Part shown: positions 29,019 to 38,297 of the stretch, piece after piece
Layout of the letters: each line of letters starts with the position of its first letter
How positions within the stretch are numbered: the first letter of the stretch is position 1
Assembly (NCBI RefSeq): GCF_014836985.1
Contig: NZ_JACSPU010000004.1
Coordinates: 372,001-436,000, forward strand
Direction of reading: 5' to 3'
Source of the DNA: Planococcus wigleyi
GTDB lineage: Bacteria; Bacillota; Bacilli; Bacillales_A; Planococcaceae
DNA: 64,000 nucleotides
The notes under the pieces: generated by a model
Database searches by the model: none
The model's input: the letters and a program-made list of their open reading frames with translations, nothing else
What the model was told of the DNA's origin: nothing
Program-made: the position numbers and the translations under genes

Positions 29019-29737
29019 TGAACGTCACCCTCCCCTTCGGCAGGAACGGTTTCCGCTTCTTCTGCTGGAACTTCTTCGGCAGATGCATCTTCAGTAGCCG
29101 GCACTTCCGTAACGGTTCCATCAGCATTGATAATTTCTTCTACTGCCGGCAAACGTTCATCTACATAAACCAGACTGTACGTTGCCAAATAGCGTGGATT
29201 TTCAATAATTTTTTCTTCTGCAACTTCAGCGCCTTCTTCTGTTGTTTCCAGCAATTCCAATTCTTGATTTGTCACCGAATCCAGCTTTGCGGAATCCAGC
29301 AACTCGGAAGCTTTTAATTGTGACAAGTAATATGCCGCTTCGCGGGCTGTATCAAATTGAATCGTCAACGTAGCCAAGTTCGGCTTCACGAAGGAAAAGG
29401 AATCAAAGAATCCGCGCTCCGGCAATCTGGATACCAAATCACTAAGCAACGGCACCGTATCGAATTGGTAGCCTTCTGCCCAATCGACCGTCGCCTTTAA
29501 TTGCTGCTCTTCGTTCAGTCCGACTGAAGCCGCGAGTTGCGTGCGGATCGCTTCGCTTTGAGCGGCGACTTGTGTATATTCTGCATCGATTGCTGCCTGT
29601 TGATTAGCCTGTGACTGTGCCAAAAAGAAAAAGGTCGCCCAGATGAAAACAGCCACCAATAAAATTCCAAACACCGCAAAAAGAAAAACAGGACGTTCCC
29701 GTTCCTTTTGCGGCAATAAATTAATATCAACTAACAT
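29015..29737 (-). CDS. pilN: PilN-like type IV pilus alignment protein
   Basis: A 240-residue protein beginning MLVDINLLPQKERERP, the INLLP motif that PilN uses to dock into PilM, then one transmembrane helix (about 20-40), a coiled coil and an alpha/beta domain, and a Glu/Ala-rich tail. The ATG at 29737 is preceded by GAGGTG; a GTG two codons earlier overlaps that site. It lies two bases after pilM. Confidence 0.85.
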   Translation of the reverse strand: MLVDINLLPQKERERPVFLFAVFGILLVAVFIWATFFFLAQSQANQQAAIDAEYTQVAAQSEAIRTQLAASVGLNEEQQLKATVDWAEGYQFDTVPLLSDLVSRLPERGFFDSFSFVKPNLATLTIQFDTAREAAYYLSQLKASELLDSAKLDSVTNQELELLETTEEGAEVAEEKIIENPRYLATYSLVYVDERLPAVEEIINADGTVTEVPATEDASAEEVPAEEAETVPAEGEGDVQ

Positions 29738-29739
29738 GT

Positions 29740-30666
29740 TCACACCTCTTTCAGGGCTAAACCGATGGCACGGTTAAAACGTTCAGGAACGCTGTCGTTT
29801 AATTCGGTAGGGATGGATTTCATTACAATAGGATAGACCGGAACGGAGAGCCGGCTTTCAAGCCGCGACTGAAGTTCTGGCCAATCGCCGAAGCCGTTGC
29901 AGATCACTTTTGTGATGGTGGCTTCACCCGCGTTCATGCTGTAGCGGTAAAAATTGATGAGCTTCTCGATTTCCGCTTCAATCTCTTCTATAAAAATATC
30001 CGGATTGAGTAATTCTTCTTCCGTGAGATTCAATTCGACCGGCCGCATGAACAAGGGGTAATGCTCATGGAAAATGGACACCGTCATTTTTTTTGATTGC
30101 AGATCGATCATCATGATGTGCTCATCTTCAATGAAATCATGCTGCACATGCGCCAGACGATATAAAGCGAGCGGCGTGATGTCTGCCACTGCTGCTTTCA
30201 GCTTCGCCTGATCCAGTACTTGTTCATAGGTATTGACGACAGATTCCTTGGAAGCGATGATGAGCACTTCTTTATTGCCGTTGTAAGGCACAACGTCAAA
30301 GACGGGATCTTCGAAGGGAAGATAAAGAGTCGAACCGATTTCGATAAAGAAATGGCCTTTCAGTTCATCGGTTTTGACGCCTTGGGGAAATGCCACTTTG
30401 CGGATGATAACGAATTCGTCAGGGGCGAGGAATCGGACTGACTTCTTAGAGAGACCCCACTGATTGACAGCCTCACCGAGTATCGATCCAAGCGCTTTTA
30501 CGTCGACAATTTCACCATCTCTGATAACGCCTGCAGGAAGAACCATCTCTTCCGCCAGGCTAATGTGAAGCGGTTCTATGGATTTCAATTCCACGTACCG
30601 GATGGCATCTTCTTCTATAGTAATTGTCACGACGCGTGCTTTTTTCGATAAAAACGGTAAGGCCAT
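29740..30666 (-). CDS. pilM: PilM-like actin-fold pilus assembly protein
   Basis: A 308-residue cytoplasmic protein without membrane segments that resembles PilM, the actin-like component binding the PilN N-terminus. Visible features are VVTITIEEDAIRYVELK at the start, VRFLAPDEFVIIRKVAFP, LYLPFEDPVFDVVPYN, HIMMIDLQSKKMTVSIF (a phosphate-2-like loop) and ITKVICNGFGDWPELQ near the end. AGGAGCTG precedes the ATG. Position between the major pilin and pilN supports the call. Confidence 0.82.
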   Translation of the reverse strand: MALPFLSKKARVVTITIEEDAIRYVELKSIEPLHISLAEEMVLPAGVIRDGEIVDVKALGSILGEAVNQWGLSKKSVRFLAPDEFVIIRKVAFPQGVKTDELKGHFFIEIGSTLYLPFEDPVFDVVPYNGNKEVLIIASKESVVNTYEQVLDQAKLKAAVADITPLALYRLAHVQHDFIEDEHIMMIDLQSKKMTVSIFHEHYPLFMRPVELNLTEEELLNPDIFIEEIEAEIEKLINFYRYSMNAGEATITKVICNGFGDWPELQSRLESRLSVPVYPIVMKSIPTELNDSVPERFNRAIGLALKEV

Positions 30667-30690
30667 TTTTTCAGCTCCTAAGTTAAAGAC

Positions 30691-31155
30691 TTATTGAATT
30701 ACTTGTGGCGTCGCTGCTACTACTGAATTTCCTTTTGTCTTATCCGCATTTATAGCTTTAATAGTAGCTGATGTAAACTGAACTTTTTTACCTCCAGAGA
30801 AATCAATTGCAGTAGTAGTTAATTCTAATGATTTAGACGTAGTGCCACGTACCAAAGTAGCATCAGCTGGAATTTTCCCTTCACTTTCAAGGAAGCCATC
30901 AGACTTTAATAAAGCTACAGTTAAAGGCTTAGCATCTGCAGGCCCCTGCGGATTTTCAGTATAATAAAGTTGAGCAGCGTTCAATACATTCGTAGCATCC
31001 GACTTAACCGCACTATAACGGCTATTCTCAATAATATTCCCAATCGCTGGAATAGCAATTGCAGCAATAATAGCGATGATTACGATAACGGCCAATAGCT
31101 CGATTAAAGTCATCCCTTTTTGATCTTTTAACTTTTTCTGAACGAAATTTTTCAT
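30691..31155 (-). CDS. Major type IV pilin (prepilin)
   Basis: A 154-residue prepilin with a 14-residue basic leader ending in Gly-14 (KLKDQKG), cleavage before M, then MTLIELLAVIVIIAIIAAIA with the conserved Glu at +5 and the continuous hydrophobic alpha1 helix. The C-terminal globular domain lacks cysteines, so no D-region disulfide. It is cleaved by ComC/PilD. AGGGGGAA precedes the ATG and a separate promoter lies upstream, in line with a need for much higher expression than the assembly proteins. Confidence 0.93.
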   Translation of the reverse strand: MKNFVQKKLKDQKGMTLIELLAVIVIIAIIAAIAIPAIGNIIENSRYSAVKSDATNVLNAAQLYYTENPQGPADAKPLTVALLKSDGFLESEGKIPADATLVRGTTSKSLELTTTAIDFSGGKKVQFTSATIKAINADKTKGNSVVAATPQVIQ

Positions 31156-31207
31156 TTCTGTTCCCCCTGTTTTTGCTAAATTTTTAGTACTTCCTTCTTA
31201 CTGCTTT

Positions 31208-31235
31208 ATTATATCAAGTGGCTCTAATTAAGCAA
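31208..31235 (-). promoter_or_regulatory. Promoter of the major pilin gene
   Basis: Minus strand: -35 TTGCTT (31230-31235), 16-base spacer, perfect -10 TATAAT (31208-31213), about 52 bases upstream of the pilin start and inside the pilus operon. Confidence 0.6.
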
Positions 31236-31278
31236 TAGAGAAATATATAATTTTTAACATTTATTTGTATAGTTACTA

Positions 31279-32490
31279 CTACATCGTGTCTACGTTATTG
31301 AACATTTCGAACATCGGGAGCATGATAGAAAGGACTATAGTCCCGACTAGGGCGGCGAGCAAAACAATCATCAATGGTTCAATCAATGCTTTTAACCGAT
31401 CCGTCTCTGCATCCACTTCTTTTTCATAAAACTCCGCTACTTTGAGCAGCATGTGATCGAGAGATCCTGTCTGTTCGCCGATGGAAATCATATGCGGGAT
31501 CAATGGCGGAAATGCCCAATGGTCGCGCATTGGTTCGGTCAGTGAACCGCCCCGCTCCAAGGAATCCCTGGACGCCAGCACCACTTTCGACATCACTTCA
31601 TTGCCAACCACTTTTTCGACCATGGTCAACGCCTGAAGAATGGGTACAGAACTGGTGAATAACGAGCTCAAAGTCCGCGTTAACCGTGCCAACGCCGATT
31701 TCTTAAAGATCTTTCCGAATATCGGCATGCGCAAAAGCATAGTATCCAGCACGAGGCGCCCTTGCAGGCTTCGCTTCATCAGCCAGTATGCAAAGATAAG
31801 TGCCAAAATAGCCAGCACGATCAAGTACCAATAGCTGATGGTCAAATCGCTTAACTGCATGACGATTTGCGTCAACAACGGAAGTTCCCCTCCGAATCCT
31901 GCGAACATATCCACGAACATCGGCACGATAGTTGCCAACAGGAAAATGACTACGCCGATTGCCAATACGCCGACGATTGCGGGATAAGACATGGCGGAAA
32001 CCACTTTCTGGCGGGTTTGGTACGCTTTATCGTAATGATTTGCCAAGCGTTCCAATGATTCGTCAATATTCCCGGACATCTCTCCCGCTTTGATCAAGTT
32101 GATAGTCAAGGGCTCAAAGATTTTCGGGTGCTTAGCCAGGCTATCGGATAAGGTATTGCCTTTACGCAATTCGTCCTCGACCATGGCCAGCGTCTTGGCC
32201 AACGCTTTTGATTCGACTTGTTGGGATAGGATACGGATGGTATCGACGATTGTCACACCAGCGCGCATCAACGTGGAAAACTGGCGCAGGAACATGATGA
32301 ACTGGTCCCGCTTCACCGGATTCCCGATGGTGATGTCTTTTTGCAGCGTAGTGGTTTCAATTTCCCGCATATCGATGACTTTAATGCCATCATCTCGAAG
32401 TTTGATGATGGCTTCCCTGCGGTTTCCGGCAGTGACGATGCCGGTTCTTATTTGTTTCGTATCGCGTCCTTCGTATTTAAAACGCGCCAT
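31279..32490 (-). CDS. pilC: Type IV pilus inner-membrane platform protein PilC
   Basis: A 403-residue polytopic protein with two T2SSF domains. Features: N-terminal cytoplasmic domain (ARFKYEGRDTKQIRTGIV), the first T2SSF repeat (FLRQFSTLMRAGVTIVDTI), three transmembrane helices (about 165-195, 215-235, 375-397) and the second repeat (LTRTLSSLFTSSVPILQAL). It forms the rotating platform between PilB/PilT and pilin. GGGGAAGGA precedes the ATG. One base separates it from pilT. Confidence 0.95.
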   Translation of the reverse strand: MARFKYEGRDTKQIRTGIVTAGNRREAIIKLRDDGIKVIDMREIETTTLQKDITIGNPVKRDQFIMFLRQFSTLMRAGVTIVDTIRILSQQVESKALAKTLAMVEDELRKGNTLSDSLAKHPKIFEPLTINLIKAGEMSGNIDESLERLANHYDKAYQTRQKVVSAMSYPAIVGVLAIGVVIFLLATIVPMFVDMFAGFGGELPLLTQIVMQLSDLTISYWYLIVLAILALIFAYWLMKRSLQGRLVLDTMLLRMPIFGKIFKKSALARLTRTLSSLFTSSVPILQALTMVEKVVGNEVMSKVVLASRDSLERGGSLTEPMRDHWAFPPLIPHMISIGEQTGSLDHMLLKVAEFYEKEVDAETDRLKALIEPLMIVLLAALVGTIVLSIMLPMFEMFNNVDTM

Positions 32491-32491
32491 A

Positions 32492-33532
32492 TTATCCTTC
32501 CCCTTTCAGATAAGGGTGGGCGATATGGCGGGCGATTTTCCCATTCGCCAAAAGCTCCTGGATAGATGAAGACATCATATGCATCCCCGCTGCGCGGTTC
32601 GTCAAAATGACATTGGGTATTTGATGCACTTTTTCCGTGCGGATTAAATTCGAGATCGCGGTGTTGTTGATCATGATTTCTGTAGCAGACGCCCGCCCTT
32701 TGCCATCGGCTGTCGGCAACAAGCGCTGCGAAACGACAGCTTTTAAGACACCTGCTAATTGGGTGCGGATTTGGGATTGCTGGCCGGCCGGAAACACATC
32801 TATGATGCGCTCGATTGTCGAAGCAGCACTTGAAGTATGCAAGGTCGCCATAACCAAATGGCCGGTTTCCGCTGCAGTGATCGCCGTTGTAATGGTTTCC
32901 AGATCCCGCATTTCGCCGACTAAAATAACATCGGGGTCTTGCCGTAATGCTGCGCGCAATCCATTGGCGAAGGAATGTGTATCAGATCCAATTTCGCGTT
33001 GGTTAATAATTGAATTTCCGTGCCTGTGCAAGTATTCAATCGGGTCTTCCAAGGTGATGATGTGTTTCGACATATTGTCGTTGATGTGGCGGATCATGGA
33101 TGCAAGCGTCGTCGATTTGCCGGATCCGGTAGGGCCTGTAACCAAAATCAGTCCTTGCTGAGACTCTGAAAGCACCTTCAAAATATCCGGCATTTTGAGT
33201 TGATCGATTGTCGGAACACCTGTCGTAATCGTCCGGAAAGCATGGGAATCAGATCCACGCTGATGGAACGTGTTGACACGGAAACGGGCTACCCCCGGCA
33301 ATGAATAGGAATAATCCATTTCTCCTTTTTCCAGAAATTTATCAAAAGACCTTTCCGGAATCAGAAGTTTGCTGATTTCTCTTGTTTGCTCATAGCTGAC
33401 GTTGTCTTTTCCGTAACGGCGCAATTCCCCGTTTAAACGGAAAACAGGAGGAATTCCAACGGTCAAATGAATATCAGAAGCATCTAAATTGATTGCGGCT
33501 GTTAAAATTTCATCTATATAAGTTGTCGGCAT
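32492..33532 (-). CDS. pilT: Twitching motility (pilus retraction) ATPase PilT
   Basis: A 346-residue hexameric retraction motor. PAS-like N-terminal domain (DASDIHLTVGIPPVFRLNG), Walker [12 protein letters not shown], Asp box ITLEDPIEYLH, Walker B DPDVILVGEMRDLETI, His box GHLVMATLHT, and the C-terminal AIRNLIRE-like motif AISNLIRTEKVHQIPNV that is diagnostic for PilT and needed for retraction. Start ATG lies four bases after the pilB stop without a clear ribosome site, so translation is probably coupled to pilB. Confidence 0.96.
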   Translation of the reverse strand: MPTTYIDEILTAAINLDASDIHLTVGIPPVFRLNGELRRYGKDNVSYEQTREISKLLIPERSFDKFLEKGEMDYSYSLPGVARFRVNTFHQRGSDSHAFRTITTGVPTIDQLKMPDILKVLSESQQGLILVTGPTGSGKSTTLASMIRHINDNMSKHIITLEDPIEYLHRHGNSIINQREIGSDTHSFANGLRAALRQDPDVILVGEMRDLETITTAITAAETGHLVMATLHTSSAASTIERIIDVFPAGQQSQIRTQLAGVLKAVVSQRLLPTADGKGRASATEIMINNTAISNLIRTEKVHQIPNVILTNRAAGMHMMSSSIQELLANGKIARHIAHPYLKGEG

Positions 33533-33536
33533 AGGC

Positions 33537-35195
33537 TTAGTCCATCATGGCAACGCGCAGAACTTCTTCTGTTGTCGTCATGCCCTCCTTCACTTTTAAT
33601 AGGCCATCATCAATCAGGAAAATCGTCTTGTTTCTGATGGCGACTTCACGAATTTCGCCCGCTGTGCCGTTTCGGTTGATGATGTCTTTGATTTCTTCGT
33701 TAACCACCAGTACTTCATGGATGGCCATACGTCCCCGGTAGCCGGTCATATTGCATTGCGAGCATCCTTTGCCACGGGCGATCGTATCGATCGACAAGCC
33801 TCTTTTTTCAAAGATATGTTTTTCGCGTTCGGTTGCTTGATGGATTTCCCGGCAATCCCGGCAAACTTTCCGGATCAAGCGCTGAGCGACCACCGCATTC
33901 AGTGAAGCGGTGACGAGAAAGGGTTCGATTCCCATGTCCATCAAACGCGTGATCGAAGCGATTGAGTCGTTGGTGTGGATGGTGCTCAATACCAAATGTC
34001 CGGTAAGCGACGCACGGATGGAAATATCGGCCGTTTCTTTGTCGCGGATTTCTCCGACCATGACAATGTCCGGATCCTGGCGGAGAATCGAGCGAAGTCC
34101 GTCCGCAAACGTTAACCCGACATTGGTATTCACTTGAATCTGGTTGATGCCTTCAAGCTGGTACTCTACCGGATCTTCAACAGTGATGATGTTGACTTCT
34201 TCGCTATTTAATTTATTCAAGGCTGCATACAGCGTTGACGATTTCCCCGATCCCGTCGGACCTGATATCAAAATGATGCCATTAGGTTTATCGATTTCGC
34301 GCATAAAACGTTCCATGTTCAAGTCATTAAAGCCAAGCTTCGAAATATCGGTCAAGTTAGCGCTCAGATCCAAAATACGCATAACGATTTTTTCACCGTA
34401 TACGGTCGGCAGCGACGAAACACGCAAATCGATGGGGCGCATATCGACATTGGTCTTGATCCGTCCATCCTGCGGAATCCGGCTTTCGGTGATATCGAGG
34501 TTCGCCAAAATCTTGATTCGCGCCGTGATCATTCCTTGCATGGCTTTCGGCAAAATGCGTTCAGTCCGGAGCGAGCCGTCAATCCGATAACGAATCAAGA
34601 CGCGGTTCTCCTGAGGATCCATATGAACATCACTGGCTTTCAGTGAAACGGCATTCGACAGGATCTGGCTCACCAGGCGGACGATGGGCGCATCCAAGTC
34701 GCCCATATCCTCCTGTTGGTCCTGTTTGGTTACAGGCAATTCGCCGATCAAATCATCGAACGATTCTTCATCGTAGTATTTGGATATTGCTTTTAAGACA
34801 TCTTCTTTTGAAGCAATCGCCGGTTGGATCTGAAACCCTGTCATTAAACGGAGATCATCGATGACGATGTAATCCATCGGATTGGTCATCGCCAGAAATA
34901 ATTTATCCCCTTCAACTTTCAACGGAACTAGCTGGTTCCGTTTCGCCATTTCTTTCGGCACCATATTGAACAAGTTCTTATCGAAAGGATAGCGGAATAG
35001 GGAAACATGCGGAATGCCCAGCTGCACTTCAAGCGTCTCGATCAATTGCTGTTCCGTGATCAAGCCGCGCTGCAAGAGAGCATCCCCAATTCGCTGATCC
35101 GCTGTTTTCGTCTGTAAAGCTTCATTTAAATCATCTTGCGTTAGTAACCCATGTTCGACCAGGATATCCCCCAGTCGCTTTCGTATTTTCGCCAC
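33537..35195 (-). CDS. pilB: Pilus extension ATPase PilB with MshEN domain
   Basis: A 552-residue assembly ATPase. The N-terminal MshEN/T2SSE_N domain (1-150) has two consecutive motifs, [17 protein letters not shown] and [17 protein letters not shown], each with the Arg-Leu/Ile-Gly and the Leu spacing used to bind c-di-GMP in MshE and related PilB proteins. Then Walker [13 protein letters not shown], Walker [18 protein letters not shown], and a tetracysteine zinc site (CRDCREIH and [12 protein letters not shown]). Start is GTG with AAGGAGG 7 bases upstream. It is the motor for polymerisation. Confidence 0.96.
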   Translation of the reverse strand: MAKIRKRLGDILVEHGLLTQDDLNEALQTKTADQRIGDALLQRGLITEQQLIETLEVQLGIPHVSLFRYPFDKNLFNMVPKEMAKRNQLVPLKVEGDKLFLAMTNPMDYIVIDDLRLMTGFQIQPAIASKEDVLKAISKYYDEESFDDLIGELPVTKQDQQEDMGDLDAPIVRLVSQILSNAVSLKASDVHMDPQENRVLIRYRIDGSLRTERILPKAMQGMITARIKILANLDITESRIPQDGRIKTNVDMRPIDLRVSSLPTVYGEKIVMRILDLSANLTDISKLGFNDLNMERFMREIDKPNGIILISGPTGSGKSSTLYAALNKLNSEEVNIITVEDPVEYQLEGINQIQVNTNVGLTFADGLRSILRQDPDIVMVGEIRDKETADISIRASLTGHLVLSTIHTNDSIASITRLMDMGIEPFLVTASLNAVVAQRLIRKVCRDCREIHQATEREKHIFEKRGLSIDTIARGKGCSQCNMTGYRGRMAIHEVLVVNEEIKDIINRNGTAGEIREVAIRNKTIFLIDDGLLKVKEGMTTTEEVLRVAMMD

Positions 35196-35217
35196 TCTTT
35201 TTCCTCCTTAAAACCGA

Positions 35218-36633
35218 TTAAGGGTTTACCAAATTCCCGCCCTTGTCGTATACAGGTTCACTCGACTTGGCATCCCCATCTGTTCCAGGGTTCTCGGTAT
35301 GTTTTTCGTTGCCTTCAGGATCCTGTTTGTTTTCGGAATTGCCAGTTGAGCTGCCATCTCCAGCTGGTTGATCACCAGCGCCTTCCCCGGATGAATCTGC
35401 CGGCACTTGCCCGCCTTCAGTAAGCCCTTCTTCCGTTTCACCGTCTGGAGTTTCACTTCCATTCGTTCCTGGCACACTTTCTACTGAAACTGGTTCGGTT
35501 TCCAACGGATAAATTTCCACACGGTTAACCGGAGGATAAAAGTCTGTTGAAATCGACTCGAGTTCCAATTCATTTCCGTCCGAAATTACGGAACGATTGA
35601 CGTGAATCCGGATCCCTTCACTGCCTTCTTCGTCTACCGCTTTCCCTGCAGTCACAAAAGCACTGTATTGCTTAATCAAACGGGGTTCGACTGTTTCTTT
35701 GCCGCTGGTCTGAAGCGCATAGTCATAGACCAACGGAAACCCACTCAATGAAGCAATCAACGAATCTCCTGTGAGCTCTGTGTTTAATGTAAATGAACTT
35801 GCGTTGGGATTGGTGAAGACCAAATCCACTCCAAGAGAACGGTTAATGGCAGCTTCTTGTCCAACCGGAATATTTTTTGGAATTGAAGTTCCAATGCTGC
35901 GTTCATCAACCGTAAAGTTTGTTTCAAGCACAGCTGCATAGATGGCTGAAGCAATTTTTGTCAGCTCTTTATCAGTGGCTCCGGTCGGCGGAAGCTGACC
36001 TAAGAACTCCAAGAAGGAAAATTTCGCACCAGGCGCAATTTGAATTTCATCAATCGCTGAAATGACAGCCGCTGCACCTTCGCCAGTTGAACCTTGTGGA
36101 AACACAACTTCAGAGACCGTTTCACGATCTACAGCCAGTGAATCGTCACTGATTGTCACATGCGTTTGTGCAAGCCCTGATTCAAGTGCCTGCTCCAGCT
36201 TCATGGTGATGCGTTCCACTTCTATATTGGAAAATTCAGCCGCTTGGAAGTTGGCAACTAAAAACTTTTTTGTCGTTTGTTCTTGAAGATCAAACACAAA
36301 AGTATTTTGAACACCCGTTTGAGCGCGGGCAGCTGTTTCTTCTAATAGAATATTGGCATTATTGAGTGGATACTTCGCTGTTGCATCCTGGTAAGTCACC
36401 AATAGTTCAGAAGAGGCGCGAAATGACTCAGCTGTGCCGGAAAATTGAGCCATGGCACTGGCAACATCCATATTCGAAACATTTGTCGTGCCAATATACG
36501 TATGATCACCAAATTTTTCAGTCGGGAATATCCATTTATCCACAACGGCCGCTCCTGCATTGGCGACTCCAAAAAACAGTAGTGCAGATCCCATAATTGC
36601 TGCAAAGGTCATTCCAAAAACTTTATTATTCAA
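35218..36633 (-). CDS. VanW-like protein encoded in the pilus operon
   Basis: A 471-residue exported or membrane-anchored protein. N-terminal hydrophobic segment (about 6-28), then a YIGTTNVSNMDVASA segment, a VanW-like domain (about 200-300: IQIAPGAKFSFLEFLGQLP, ASAIYAAVLETNFTVDERSIG, VGVDLVFTNPNASS-like strands) in which the usual GGGxCQVSST stretch is degenerate, and a low-complexity Gly/Ser/Glu tail (about 395-471). The TTG start at 36633 was chosen because GGGGAGG lies 9 bases upstream; the longer frame overlaps the ribosome site. The function of VanW domains is unknown. Context suggests a surface role in pilus biogenesis. Confidence 0.7.
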   Translation of the reverse strand: MNNKVFGMTFAAIMGSALLFFGVANAGAAVVDKWIFPTEKFGDHTYIGTTNVSNMDVASAMAQFSGTAESFRASSELLVTYQDATAKYPLNNANILLEETAARAQTGVQNTFVFDLQEQTTKKFLVANFQAAEFSNIEVERITMKLEQALESGLAQTHVTISDDSLAVDRETVSEVVFPQGSTGEGAAAVISAIDEIQIAPGAKFSFLEFLGQLPPTGATDKELTKIASAIYAAVLETNFTVDERSIGTSIPKNIPVGQEAAINRSLGVDLVFTNPNASSFTLNTELTGDSLIASLSGFPLVYDYALQTSGKETVEPRLIKQYSAFVTAGKAVDEEGSEGIRIHVNRSVISDGNELELESISTDFYPPVNRVEIYPLETEPVSVESVPGTNGSETPDGETEEGLTEGGQVPADSSGEGAGDQPAGDGSSTGNSENKQDPEGNEKHTENPGTDGDAKSSEPVYDKGGNLVNP

Positions 36634-37024
36634 CTTTCTGTTCCTCCCCAACGACTGGTATCGACTTCATGCCATACGTTTTATCGGCTGCAGGTTCTTC
36701 AAACCGTTTGTTTGTTATTACGGTTGAACTCGGCTGCACTCGGCTTTTATTGCTTCTCCGCTCTTCAAGCAATTGCTCATTTTTCATTTGTTCTTTTTCG
36801 AGCACTTTCATATAGATCATCGCTGCAATCAATGCCACCGCCAGCATTCCTAATAAGGACTGGTATAACGGAAATGCCGTCTGCATGAATACTCCAACTG
36901 CCGCAGCCAAGATGCCGCTTCCAAGAAGAATCATGAACTTCTTTTTGCTACTGCTCTTTCCTATGAAGTAAACAAGCGCCATAGCAATAGCAGCTACTAT
37001 AATGAAGATAAGTATACGGACCAT
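36626..37024 (-). CDS. Small membrane protein, first gene of the pilus operon
   Basis: I do not recognise this 132-residue protein. It has three hydrophobic segments (about 3-20, 29-49 and 54-72) joined by a basic loop KSSSKKKF, followed by a charged, probably coiled-coil cytoplasmic tail (KVLEKEQMKNEQLLEERRSNK) and a flexible end. GGAGGAG precedes the ATG. It overlaps the VanW-like gene by 8 bases and heads the operon, so it may be a pilus accessory or regulatory protein. Confidence 0.75.
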   Translation of the reverse strand: MVRILIFIIVAAIAMALVYFIGKSSSKKKFMILLGSGILAAAVGVFMQTAFPLYQSLLGMLAVALIAAMIYMKVLEKEQMKNEQLLEERRSNKSRVQPSSTVITNKRFEEPAADKTYGMKSIPVVGEEQKVE

Positions 37025-37084
37025 TTAAACTCCTCCTGTGAAATTATGCGCTGATAAGAATATTTTATTTGCTATTCCCTCGAA

Positions 37085-37114
37085 ATTGTAAATTTAAGTA
37101 ATAGAAACAGTTAA
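37085..37114 (-). promoter_or_regulatory. Candidate promoter of the pilus assembly operon
   Basis: Minus strand: -35 TTAACT (37109-37114), 18-base spacer, -10 TACAAT (37085-37090), about 60 bases upstream of the first gene. Its -35 overlaps that of the divergent minor-pilin promoter. Confidence 0.4.
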
Positions 37115-37140
37115 AGTATCCCATCTGATATAGCTATAAT
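37111..37140 (+). promoter_or_regulatory. Candidate promoter of the minor-pilin operon
   Basis: -35 TTAAAG (37111-37116), 18-base spacer, perfect -10 TATAAT (37135-37140). About 185 bases upstream of the first minor-pilin gene; the intervening leader is very AT-rich and shows no gene. Confidence 0.4.
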
Positions 37141-37324
37141 ACAAGATAAATGGTATAAATAATAGCGAATAACAAAAATAAATTTCATTACTAATATACT
37201 ATTTTAGATATAAAAATTTCCATTAATAATCTAGTCAGTTCAAAAAGAAAATGGTATATATAACAGTACGGTTAATTTTTATTAAATGTATCCATGACTT
37301 TAGACATAAGCGGGTGATTTTTTT

Positions 37325-37741
37325 ATGTGGTATTTGACGAAGAACGAAAGAGGTTTCACATTGGTAGAGGTGTTGGCTTCACTGGTCATACTTTCGATTG
37401 TATTAATGAGTTTTATGGCGGTATTTGCGAATACAAATCGTTTAGCGGTAAGCAATAGTGAAAAGTTGGTTGTCATTAATTTAGCAGATGCTTATCTAGA
37501 AAGGGTTAAGGCCAACCCTTCTGAATTTATTTCCCCTTTTCCCCCTACCAAAGTAAATGAAAGCAAAGGAAAAGCATTAAATTCATTTGAAATGAATAAT
37601 AAGAAATACAAAGTAACTATTAAAGTAACTCAAACAGCGGATGAATATAATAAGTTTACACTCTTAAACATCGTGGTCACAGTAAACTCCGAAAGTTCAA
37701 AACATAAAAGTTCTGTGGAAGGATACATTCCATATGAATAA
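37325..37741 (+). CDS. Minor prepilin, PilV-like
   Basis: A 138-residue prepilin-like protein: 10-residue leader ending in Gly (KNERG), then FTLVEVLASLVILSIVLMSF with Glu at +5 and a hydrophobic helix, followed by a small hydrophilic domain. The FTLVEVLxSLxIL pattern is that of PilV/GspI-type minor pilins, which prime assembly at the tip. The ribosome site (GGGTGATT) is weak. Base composition is clearly more AT-rich than the flanking housekeeping genes. Overlaps the next gene by 8 bases. Confidence 0.8.
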   Translation: MWYLTKNERGFTLVEVLASLVILSIVLMSFMAVFANTNRLAVSNSEKLVVINLADAYLERVKANPSEFISPFPPTKVNESKGKALNSFEMNNKKYKVTIKVTQTADEYNKFTLLNIVVTVNSESSKHKSSVEGYIPYE

Positions 37742-38297
37742 GGGCTTAAAAATTATTAAAGATCACAAAGGAGTTACCTTGGTAGAATTGCTTGCTACCA
37801 TAATCATCGTAGGTATTGTTGGAGCCCTCGCGTTCTCCGTTCTTTTTCAAGGCTATTCAAATTATCAAAGAATAAAAGTCGAATCAGAACTTAGAGATGA
37901 AGCGGATTTAATCATGGCAAGTATGGTAAAAGATCTCTTTGTGTTAAAAAAATCTCAAATAAGCTTAAAAAACCAATGTACTTCCGGAGTTAACAATTCT
38001 TTTATTGAAGTAAAAAAACCAGGAGCTGTGGCAGGAACTACAGAAATATACAAAACTGGATTTGAAAACGGCAAAGTCATAGTAAAGGATAAGGAAGTCA
38101 GTTTTTATAATAATATTAAACTTCTAAAAAATGATTGTACTGCCCTCTCTCCAACAGTAATTAAGAAGAAAGAGGATACAAATGCCTATACTATCATTTT
38201 TACGCTTGAGACAATGAAAGACAAAACGATGCATTCAATGAAATTTGAAAATACGATAACTATAATTGATGATTCCAGGGAGGTTCGAGATGAATAA
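37734..38297 (+). CDS. Minor prepilin, PilW-like
   Basis: A 187-residue prepilin-like protein with a 13-residue leader (IIKDHKG), then VTLVELLATIIIVGIVGALAF with Glu at +5, and a soluble domain with two cysteines (NQC and NDC) about 55 residues apart that could form a disulfide. Resembles PilW/GspJ-type minor pilins. No strong ribosome site; the start overlaps the previous gene by 8 bases, suggesting coupling. AT-rich like its neighbours. Confidence 0.78.
   Translation: MNKGLKIIKDHKGVTLVELLATIIIVGIVGALAFSVLFQGYSNYQRIKVESELRDEADLIMASMVKDLFVLKKSQISLKNQCTSGVNNSFIEVKKPGAVAGTTEIYKTGFENGKVIVKDKEVSFYNNIKLLKNDCTALSPTVIKKKEDTNAYTIIFTLETMKDKTMHSMKFENTITIIDDSREVRDE

Noticed and set aside
37261-37324. 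Sigma-A promoter immediately before the PilV-like gene (TATATA near 37255)
   Set aside because: No -35 at suitable spacing; AT-richness produces such matches by chance.
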